Source: Hydrogenothermaceae bacterium (lineage in GTDB: Bacteria; Aquificota; Aquificia; Aquificales; Hydrogenothermaceae). From it: a stretch of 57,839 nucleotides of DNA. Made by a program: the position numbers and the translations under genes. Position 1 is the stretch's first letter; every line of letters starts with the position of its first letter. The stretch covers positions 89,640 through 147,478 of the forward strand of contig WFXI01000320.1 of assembly GCA_015490675.1 (NCBI GenBank), read 5' to 3'. This document shows positions 46,838 to 54,955 of this stretch, piece by piece. Under the pieces are notes generated by a model that was given only the letters and a program-made list of their open reading frames with translations, ran no database searches and was not told the origin of the DNA.

Positions 46838-47398
46838 ATGAGAAATCTCATCAGAATTTTTATGTTATTTCTTGCTTTTACGCTGGTTCCTTATGCAACA
46901 GAAGCAAATAAAAAAGAAGAAATAAAAAAAGCAATTAACAATCTAGAATTTGACTCTGCTGTAGTTGACATTTGTATTTCAAACAAGAAAATTTGCAACA
47001 TTCTTACAGACAAAAAAATATATAAATACTTAAAAAGGCACTACAAAAAAGCACTTTACTCTATAGCTTTTAACGAAAGTTCTTTCAAATATAAATATGG
47101 AAAAGTTAATGAAAACGACAGAGGTTACTTCCAAATAAATACAAAAATATGGAACCCTGAAAGAATAAATAAAACCTTTGGAATAAAAACAACAAAGTGG
47201 AGGATAACCCATGATATAAAACTTCAAACCAAAATAGCCCTTAGAATATGGCTTTATAACAGTGCAGTCTATATATTAACAAAAAGAAAATATCCTAAAA
47301 ATCTTGCTCAATATACAGCTCTTTACCACAATCCAAACTACATATCTAAGAAATATGAAAGCAAAATCAAAGAAGTGATTTTTAAAATCAAATTTTAA
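46838..47398 (+). CDS. secreted SLT-like lytic transglycosylase
   Basis: Signal peptide; ALYSIAFNESSFKYKYGKVNENDRGYFQINTKIW; AQYTALYHNPNYISKKY. Confidence 0.7.
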   Translation: MRNLIRIFMLFLAFTLVPYATEANKKEEIKKAINNLEFDSAVVDICISNKKICNILTDKKIYKYLKRHYKKALYSIAFNESSFKYKYGKVNENDRGYFQINTKIWNPERINKTFGIKTTKWRITHDIKLQTKIALRIWLYNSAVYILTKRKYPKNLAQYTALYHNPNYISKKYESKIKEVIFKIKF

Positions 47399-47445
47399 AA
47401 ATAACAGAAAAAATTAGAAAAAATTAAAAAAATAAGTAAAAAACT

Positions 47446-47850
47446 TTATTCAAACTCTATAACAAGACCTGAATCCCCTTTTTCGCTCTTTCCCAAATTC
47501 ATCTTTTTTACTTTAAGTTTCCCTCTTGCAATAGCTATAGCTATTGTTACTATTATAACAGCAACAGATACTCCTACAATAGCTGCCACAGCTGCAATCG
47601 CAGCACTCTCACTTAATCCATAAGAAAAAAAAGCAAATACACCACCAATAAATAAAACACTTAATATGATAGCAATCGTGCTTTCTGACAAATTGGCAAG
47701 AGAAGAAACACCTAGAGCAGCAATCCCTGCAAGAATTGTAGAAATAGTCTCTTTTTTCTTTCCTGACAAATAATTAGAATAAATTTCATCTAAATATTCT
47801 TCTGGACCAACTAAAACAAAAGGCTCCTTTCTTTTTATAAAATCAGCCAT
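47446..47850 (-). CDS. membrane protein, 134 aa
   Basis: Three hydrophobic segments; isolated minus-strand ORF. Confidence 0.55.
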   Translation of the reverse strand: MADFIKRKEPFVLVGPEEYLDEIYSNYLSGKKKETISTILAGIAALGVSSLANLSESTIAIILSVLFIGGVFAFFSYGLSESAAIAAVAAIVGVSVAVIIVTIAIAIARGKLKVKKMNLGKSEKGDSGLVIEFE

Positions 47851-48008
47851 TTTCTTTTACCAATCTTTCTCATAAACACAAACAACAGGCTTACCTTCTA
47901 TAGTTTCAGGACATTTACTCTTCTTTTCCATAAAAAATTCCCCCTTTATGTTTATTTTAAATAAATAAAAGTTATTTTGCTAAATTTCAAGTCCATAAAG
48001 GAGAAAAA

Positions 48009-48566
48009 ATGATTGTTTACTGGGATGACTTTATAGAAGTTAAAGATTTAGAAGAATTCATAGAAAAAGTAAAAGATAATTCCAATTTTAACAGTGCTAT
48101 TAACTTATTTTTCCCAAGAAAAATAAAAGAATTAACAAAAGAAACCTATAAAATAGAATTAAAATCAAAGAACCTAGAAGAAATAATAAAAGAACTTAAA
48201 ACGCATCAACTTGAACTTAAAGACATCCTATCTGAAACAGAATGTTTTGAATATATTCTTGACAACGCTTACGGAATCTTTCAAGTAGAATATGACGAAT
48301 ACAAAGATGCATTTATCATCAAAAAAGGAAAACTAGATTTCCATCCCTCATTATTTGATAATATTGCATTTTTATACTATGAAACAAAAGAGGATTTAGA
48401 TCATCTCCTTGAAAATGTTTTAAATAAAAAACCTTTAGACTACAAAAAATGGAAGAAATTTAAAGATTACTTTGAAACGATAGATATGCCAGATGAACTT
48501 TATTCTGAAATAAGAACATTTATAGAAAAAGTCCTGGAAACAATGGAGGAAGATGAAAATGCTTGA
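48009..48566 (+). CDS. hypothetical protein, paralog of 29604..30143
   Basis: KLDFHPSLFDNIAFLYY...KWKKFKDYFETIDMPDELYSEI. Confidence 0.65.
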   Translation: MIVYWDDFIEVKDLEEFIEKVKDNSNFNSAINLFFPRKIKELTKETYKIELKSKNLEEIIKELKTHQLELKDILSETECFEYILDNAYGIFQVEYDEYKDAFIIKKGKLDFHPSLFDNIAFLYYETKEDLDHLLENVLNKKPLDYKKWKKFKDYFETIDMPDELYSEIRTFIEKVLETMEEDENA

Positions 48567-48927
48567 AAATGTTTGTTCAATTTTAAGAATCTCTGATATT
48601 AAAGATTTTGAAAAAGCAGAAATTATACTCCACGAAGCAGATGCAAAAGAATACATAGACGAAGTAGCTCAGGAAATAGCTGAAAAAATAATAATACAAA
48701 ATGGATGGATAGTGAATCCGGTAGAAATTGCCCTAAAAAAAGTTGTACAACTTTCAGATTATCCAGAATGCTTTGAAATAAACTACACACTTGGAGATTT
48801 TTCTGTTGACTGTAATTTAGAAAAATTAAAAGAAAATATGAAAAAAGATAATATTACCTTTAAAGATCTAAACAAGCAAACTATATATTTAATAGAAAAA
48901 ACTTCAAACCATCAAACAAAAAACTAA
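48553..48927 (+). CDS. hypothetical protein, 124 aa
   Basis: ORF overlapping upstream gene, internal RBS GGAGGAAG. Confidence 0.55.
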   Translation: MKMLENVCSILRISDIKDFEKAEIILHEADAKEYIDEVAQEIAEKIIIQNGWIVNPVEIALKKVVQLSDYPECFEINYTLGDFSVDCNLEKLKENMKKDNITFKDLNKQTIYLIEKTSNHQTKN

Positions 48928-48942
48928 AGAGGTGGTAAAAAA

Positions 48943-49317
48943 ATGAATAATAAAACTTTGGAAAAAACTTTATTCGAGAAAATAAAAAAACTCGGAATAA
49001 TTGATGCTCTAAAAGAAAAGCCTTATTTAAAAATTGAAAATCCACCTTTCCTGCCCCTGTCAATAGAAAAACTTTACGAAAACAGGATAGTTCTTGCACA
49101 CTACTTTGAAATGAACGGAGACTTAGTTCCTGATCCAGATATGGAAGTTGAAATTGATGAAAAAAATGAAAAAGCAAAAGCTTTAACCTTCCAAAATATG
49201 TATATCTACCAGTCTGTTGAAGATAATCCAGACCAAAAACTTCAAACAGATTTAAACCTATTTCTCCTTGAATGGCTTAAAAACATAGAGAATCAAAAAT
49301 ACAAAATAAAAAAATAA
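48943..49317 (+). CDS. hypothetical protein, 124 aa
   Basis: ORF with RBS AGAGGTGG. Confidence 0.55.
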   Translation: MNNKTLEKTLFEKIKKLGIIDALKEKPYLKIENPPFLPLSIEKLYENRIVLAHYFEMNGDLVPDPDMEVEIDEKNEKAKALTFQNMYIYQSVEDNPDQKLQTDLNLFLLEWLKNIENQKYKIKK

Positions 49318-49386
49318 TTTCATAAAAATCTTAAAAAAAAAAGATAAAATTATAAATATAAAAAAATTACAATAAAAAAGGGAAAA

Positions 49387-50067
49387 ATGGATCAAATTTT
49401 ACAATTTGTCTACAAAAATTTGACTTATATTGTAAGTTTTGTATTATTCTTGTTTTTCAGTGCATTTATACTATTTTTTGAACATAAAAAAGGAAAAAGG
49501 ATAAAAAAAACAACTGGAATTTTACTTATTTCTTTTCCTATATTCTTATTTATACTAGAAATAGTCCTAAAAACACTTAATCATCTTATAAATAATCAAG
49601 GTTTACCTATTGAAGAAATTGCAAAGAAAGAAATAACACTAGAAAAACCAATAATCAATCCAGAAGAAGGGGATTGCCGAATTAAAAATATACTTTTCTA
49701 TCTTAAAAATGAAGGAATATACAAAGGAAAACCTTTATATATAGTTCTTGGAGAAGTAAGTCCAAAAAATAGAAATATCTTTTTACCACACTTTTGGTTA
49801 ACTACAGATTATAAAAATCCTGATAAATATGCAAATATTATAGATAAAACAACAGCTGCTTCCGGAAAAGGTACTGTAGATATACATAAGGTAATATATA
49901 AACCTCATAGAATATATAGAGTAAATATGGAAACATGTGAAATAATTCCTATAAAATATTTCTTTGTATTTAAACCAAATATAAGCTTTAATGAAACTCC
50001 AGGAGGAACAAAATGGATGAAAAATGCTTGCAAAACATTTAAAAAAATAGAAAATAAAAACAATTAA
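49387..50067 (+). CDS. membrane-anchored hypothetical protein, 226 aa
   Basis: Two N-terminal TM segments. Confidence 0.55.
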   Translation: MDQILQFVYKNLTYIVSFVLFLFFSAFILFFEHKKGKRIKKTTGILLISFPIFLFILEIVLKTLNHLINNQGLPIEEIAKKEITLEKPIINPEEGDCRIKNILFYLKNEGIYKGKPLYIVLGEVSPKNRNIFLPHFWLTTDYKNPDKYANIIDKTTAASGKGTVDIHKVIYKPHRIYRVNMETCEIIPIKYFFVFKPNISFNETPGGTKWMKNACKTFKKIENKNN

Positions 50068-50102
50068 ACAAATTTTAAATAATTTCTTGCTAAAAAAGTA
50101 TA

Positions 50103-50660
50103 ATGAATAAAACAGTAAAACATATACTTGATGAACTTCTTTCTATTAAAGAAGCTATAAATGAAGAAATTAACAAAGGAAATTTAGGACCTATTTGTAT
50201 TGAATTTGATTGTGAAGAAAATCCTTCTTGGGCAAAATTTGACTCTGATAAAAATCTTAATAATGAATATTTTATAAGAATTTATTATAAAAATAAAAAA
50301 GGCATATATAGGGATGAATTTTTAAACATAAATGAACTTACATTCTGGATAATTCCAAGTAGACATATAAAAATTATCCTTCACTTTTATATAGAAAAAA
50401 TCTTTTCTGAAGAAAATCTAAAAGAGAACGAATACGAAGGGTATCTTTTAGTTCAAATCTATGATGAACAAAATAGTTCTATCCTTCCCTTACATATTTA
50501 TTTAGAGGACAACTATTTAAAGGAAACATATAAAATATTACAATACTTTAAAAATATTATAGATATTGAAGACGAAGGTTATATATTTCTAAAAGAACTT
50601 ACAGAAATCACAATAAATGCTCTAAAATCTTACAATATAAATTTAAATATTTTTGGATAA
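50103..50660 (+). CDS. hypothetical protein, 185 aa
   Basis: ORF; convergent with HTH gene. Confidence 0.55.
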   Translation: MNKTVKHILDELLSIKEAINEEINKGNLGPICIEFDCEENPSWAKFDSDKNLNNEYFIRIYYKNKKGIYRDEFLNINELTFWIIPSRHIKIILHFYIEKIFSEENLKENEYEGYLLVQIYDEQNSSILPLHIYLEDNYLKETYKILQYFKNIIDIEDEGYIFLKELTEITINALKSYNINLNIFG

Positions 50661-51101
50661 AAATTCAGATTTTAATATCAACTTCACTCTTTCTATAGTA
50701 TAACTAATTTCTTTATCAATTAAATCTTTAACTAAATAAATAGTATTTTTGCTAATATCTTTTTCTTCTAAATTCAGTTCTTTTAACGAATATTCAATAA
50801 TTGCCTGTGGAACAAACTTTAATATATCTTCTGGATGTTCAAATTGTGGATAACTCAATAAATCTTTTCTGGCATCTATACATAAAACATCCTCAATTCT
50901 TTTTAAAATATCAACTGATATAGTTTTAAACAATCCACTTTCAATCTTCTGTAGTTCATCAACACTAATACCAAGCTTCTCTGCTAAACTTTCCTGAGAT
51001 AGTCTCATAACTTCTCTATAATACTTTACTTTCAGTCCAAACACTCGTTTTGTAGTGTTACCAATAATCTCTTCCTGTAAATTTTTTTCTAATACTTCCA
51101 T
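50643..51101 (-). CDS. XRE-family HTH transcriptional regulator
   Basis: GLKVKYYREVMRLSQESLAEKLGISVDELQKIESGLFKTISVDILKRIEDVL. Confidence 0.88.
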   Translation of the reverse strand: MEVLEKNLQEEIIGNTTKRVFGLKVKYYREVMRLSQESLAEKLGISVDELQKIESGLFKTISVDILKRIEDVLCIDARKDLLSYPQFEHPEDILKFVPQAIIEYSLKELNLEEKDISKNTIYLVKDLIDKEISYTIERVKLILKSEFLSKNI

Positions 51102-51121
51102 CTTGTAACTCCTATATTAAT

Positions 51122-51772
51122 TTATAAAAACTTTTCGATGCTTTTCACATCTATATTAAATATATAAATAGCAAACATTAATCCTATAAAATCTTTGTAA
51201 TTTCTTATTTTAAAAGTTCCATCTTTTACTTTTTTGGCTACTTCAAGAGCATAAGCATTATAATCTGTATTCTCAAATAATATTTCTTTGGCTTTAAATG
51301 GAACTTCTTGCTTTACAAAATCTTCAAACTTCCTAGTTTTTATTTCCTTAAACTTTTTGTTGCCCCTACCACCTTTCTTGCCATTTTCTTTATAAGGATT
51401 ATACCTTAGATTAATTCCTTTTAATGTCAACTCATCCAGTAATGAGTTAAAAGTGTCATTGTCAAATTCTTTTAATACTTCCTCAACTTCCCTTTTTGTG
51501 ATAGCAATCCTTTTCTTCTTACCATTTTCAGGAAATAAATATTCAAAAGCTTTATTTGTTTTTAACTTTAAGAGTTTGCTTACTGCCTGGAGAAACATTG
51601 CAGAATAATGATAGAGTTTTTCATTATCCAAAACCTCAGCTTCAACTTTAAAACTTTCAACTAAAAGATCTATTCTTACATCTAAAGGGTTGATTTTGCC
51701 TTCCTCAACTTTTCTTAAGAAAAATCTATATGGATTTAAAATTTCCTTTTTTTCTTTTAAAACTTCCATCAA
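51122..51772 (-). CDS. ScpA (kleisin)-like protein
   Basis: YRFFLRKVEEGKINPLDVRIDLLVESF...LYHYSAMFLQAVSKLLKLKTNKAFEYLFP resembles ScpA N-terminal region; 4-nt overlap with recombinase. Confidence 0.45.
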   Translation of the reverse strand: MMEVLKEKKEILNPYRFFLRKVEEGKINPLDVRIDLLVESFKVEAEVLDNEKLYHYSAMFLQAVSKLLKLKTNKAFEYLFPENGKKKRIAITKREVEEVLKEFDNDTFNSLLDELTLKGINLRYNPYKENGKKGGRGNKKFKEIKTRKFEDFVKQEVPFKAKEILFENTDYNAYALEVAKKVKDGTFKIRNYKDFIGLMFAIYIFNIDVKSIEKFL

Positions 51773-52947
51773 ATTATATCCGCCAATAAGTTTTTAAGAT
51801 TTAGATAATATTTACTTGTAGTTAAAATATTTTCATGTCCTAATAGTTCTTTAACTACTTCTATTGGGTACCCTCTCTCAGCAAGTTTTGTGGCATATGT
51901 TCTTCTAAATGTATGTGCTTTTATTTCTAAATCATAACCCAAAGATTTTAATTTCTTCGTATGCCTAGAAAATAAACTCTTAACAGTCGATTCTTTAATC
52001 TTATCTACACTTCTTATTATTCTATTTGGATTGTAAGCATCATATATATCATAAGAAAATAAATATAATTCCTCATTCCCAGATTTTGACTTCCTTAATT
52101 GCTGTGTTTTTAAAAACAATTCAAATACTTCGAGGAAAAAAGGATCTTCATCAAGTAAAAGCATTTTTGTTATTCTTTTTTTCCCAAATTTACCTTCTTT
52201 GACATTTATAGTGTAGATAGTCTTTGTAATCTTAGATAGCTTTTCTTTATCTCCTAATTCTTTCACTACCTCAATAATAGCTTCTGTTACTTCTTTTTGT
52301 AATTCCTTTGATAAGCTCTTTACAGAGAATACAGGTCGTTCTTTATTTATTAAATATTCAAAATCAGAATTTAAAGATATAACTCCTTGGTAGATAGTGT
52401 CATCATATAAAAGTTCTACAGTTGCATCTTCTCTTACAACAATTTCTTTTTTAATATCCGAAAGAGTTACATTTACAGCTTCACTTAATCTAAGTCCAGT
52501 ATGAAGTAAAAATCCTGTTAAAATACCTAGTATAGGATGCTTCTCTTCTTCAAAATAGAATTTTCTAATAATTTGTATATCTTCATCGGAATAGATTTCT
52601 ATATCTTTTTTCTGTTTATTTTTATATTTTCTACCTCTAAAAATTACACTCTCAGCATTTTTATCATACTTAGCTGTAAGATAACCTGACTTATCGGCCC
52701 ATTCTAAAAACTCTCTTATGTCTAAAAGCAAAAGCCTTATATAGTTATCTTTATAACCTTGATTTACTTTCTCTTCAAAAAAGTTCCTTATAGTAGATTC
52801 TGTGAAAAATACAAAATCGTCATCTTTCATATATGGATATAGATGCTTTAAAAGTCTTTTCTTTCGATTATACTTAGTTTTAGTATCTAAATTTTCAAAC
52901 CTATCTAAATATTCGTCTACTATTTCCTCAAATCTTAATTTTGTCAT
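51769..52947 (-). CDS. tyrosine recombinase (Xer/phage integrase family)
   Basis: LTGFLLHTGLRLSEAVNV; HTFRRTYATKLAERGYPIEVVKELLGHENILTTSKYY. Confidence 0.93.
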   Translation of the reverse strand: MTKLRFEEIVDEYLDRFENLDTKTKYNRKKRLLKHLYPYMKDDDFVFFTESTIRNFFEEKVNQGYKDNYIRLLLLDIREFLEWADKSGYLTAKYDKNAESVIFRGRKYKNKQKKDIEIYSDEDIQIIRKFYFEEEKHPILGILTGFLLHTGLRLSEAVNVTLSDIKKEIVVREDATVELLYDDTIYQGVISLNSDFEYLINKERPVFSVKSLSKELQKEVTEAIIEVVKELGDKEKLSKITKTIYTINVKEGKFGKKRITKMLLLDEDPFFLEVFELFLKTQQLRKSKSGNEELYLFSYDIYDAYNPNRIIRSVDKIKESTVKSLFSRHTKKLKSLGYDLEIKAHTFRRTYATKLAERGYPIEVVKELLGHENILTTSKYYLNLKNLLADII

Positions 52948-53011
52948 ATACCTTTTCTCTAAACTTTTCTTCTTAAGTTACTCTTTATTTTAATTTCTTT
53001 TTAAAAGCTAG

Positions 53012-53036
53012 TCAACAATAGGTTATATATTGTTGA
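53012..53036. promoter_or_regulatory. 9-7-9 inverted repeat, possible recombination site or operator
   Basis: TCAACAATA-GGTTATA-TATTGTTGA upstream of the recombinase gene. Confidence 0.5.
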
Positions 53037-53094
53037 TTTTAAGAAATAACAAGATTTAATTGGTTTGAACGAAATATAGTAGAAAAACACCTTT

Positions 53095-54906
53095 TTATGC
53101 TTTAGAGAAATATTTAGCTTTAATAAGCTTAATTTTCCCTTTTATTTTAATATCTTTTTCTAAACTATTTAACAAAGATTCAACCTTTTTTATCAGAGGG
53201 TTAAAAATACTATCTCTTACTGATTTCTCTGATTTTATAAATCTTAGAATAAGCATTGTAAATTCTTCATCTTCTAATAAACAATCTCTAATAAAAGACT
53301 CTTTTATATCATTTAAATTTAAAGCTTTAGAACGAAGAATAGATCCTTCTAGTATACCTTTAATTAAGTCTTTAACAGAATCACAAGAAGACAACATATT
53401 ATTCTTAAATTCTTGCTCTAAATTTTCTAATTTTTCTTTTAAAGATGGAATTTCTCTTAAAATGTCCATTCTTTCGTACATATATTTATATAGCAAAATC
53501 TGGAACTCTTCCTTATCTTTTTTATAAAGTTCATTTAGATAACTAACTAAAATCTCAGAAAAACATTCTAGGTATGTGTCTTTATTTTGTTGGTCTACCT
53601 CTGATAATATATATCTTAATATGGAATATAAATCATCTAAATAAAAAATTTCTAGAATTTTACTTTTATGTTTATTAAATAATTTCCGTAAGTCCTTGAT
53701 AAAATCCTTATCCTCATATTTAAAATTGTATAAATACTTATTAATTTTATTTTCAAATTCTTCTTTTATATTTTGATTTCTTCTAATATTTAATTCATTT
53801 TCTAAAGCATCTTTAATGTTAGCTATTAACTCTGGAGTTAATAATTCTTTTTCTATAAAAGGAAAAAATGCTTTAATGTATTTAGGAATAAAAAGATCAA
53901 GTTGAGAAAAGTGACTAAAATAATGAAAAATTTCTTCTATTTCTTTTACTTGAGAATCTTTCTCTTCAGTTTCATTATTATTTAAGTTTTTAGAAAATAA
54001 ATATCCTAAATAATAACCTCTCTTTTCTAATACATCTTGGGGAAGGATATTTTTGACTTTCTTCAAATATACAAAAGGAATTAGATATTTAATTGCTTCT
54101 TGTAATAAATCTCTATACTTCTCTAAATTTTCTATACCTCTTATACTTTGACATAATCTATCTAGAACAGAAAAGATTTGTATCATTATCCTGATATTAT
54201 TTATATTATAGAAAACAAGAAAATCTTTTATATCTTTATAATTGTTGAAACAAAAATCCTTAAATTTTTCTTCTAATATAGAAAAATTCTCTTCTACATT
54301 TGGATCATAGGTAAATTCAAAATCTACGATTTTTTCTTTATATTTCTCATAAATTTCCTTATCTTTATCTTTCAATTCTTCTTCGTTAAAAATAAGTATT
54401 ATTCTACATTTTTTTTCTTCCTTTAAGACACTGAAGAAACCTAATAAAACATCTAAATTTAGATTATCTCCAATTCTCTCTAAGTCATCAAAGATGATTA
54501 TTACATCTTTAAAATCTTTCTTTTCAAAAAAGGAAATTCCTAAATTTATTAAAGTCCCAAAAGTACCCGAGTTAAAAATAAAATCGTTATCTTTATCTCT
54601 AATGCCAAAATTGAATTTAAGCCCTTCTATTTTATCTTTGATAGATTTTATAAATTTTGATGATTTGTAAAGATTTACTATTATTTCTTTCTCTATATCA
54701 TATATTGAAACCTTATTGAATAAAGAAATATAAGCGTAATTATCCTTATATTTTCTATCTTTTTTAAATTCTTCAACAAAACTTTTTATAAAATAAGTTT
54801 TCCCAATACCCCATTTCCCTTTTATTACACATAAAAATCCATCTTCGTTGTAATTTTTAAGAATAGTTTCTAAATTTTCTTTTAGAATTTCTTTTTTGGT
54901 AGACAT
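53095..54906 (-). CDS. KAP-type P-loop NTPase
   Basis: FLCVIKGKWGIGKTYFIKSFVEEF; VIIIFDDLERIGDNLNLDVLLGFFSVLKEEKKCRIILIFNEEEL. Confidence 0.8.
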   Translation of the reverse strand: MSTKKEILKENLETILKNYNEDGFLCVIKGKWGIGKTYFIKSFVEEFKKDRKYKDNYAYISLFNKVSIYDIEKEIIVNLYKSSKFIKSIKDKIEGLKFNFGIRDKDNDFIFNSGTFGTLINLGISFFEKKDFKDVIIIFDDLERIGDNLNLDVLLGFFSVLKEEKKCRIILIFNEEELKDKDKEIYEKYKEKIVDFEFTYDPNVEENFSILEEKFKDFCFNNYKDIKDFLVFYNINNIRIMIQIFSVLDRLCQSIRGIENLEKYRDLLQEAIKYLIPFVYLKKVKNILPQDVLEKRGYYLGYLFSKNLNNNETEEKDSQVKEIEEIFHYFSHFSQLDLFIPKYIKAFFPFIEKELLTPELIANIKDALENELNIRRNQNIKEEFENKINKYLYNFKYEDKDFIKDLRKLFNKHKSKILEIFYLDDLYSILRYILSEVDQQNKDTYLECFSEILVSYLNELYKKDKEEFQILLYKYMYERMDILREIPSLKEKLENLEQEFKNNMLSSCDSVKDLIKGILEGSILRSKALNLNDIKESFIRDCLLEDEEFTMLILRFIKSEKSVRDSIFNPLIKKVESLLNSLEKDIKIKGKIKLIKAKYFSKA

Positions 54907-54955
54907 ATTTCTACTTTCCTTTTTAATATTTTAATAAATAACTATATAAAATTAA

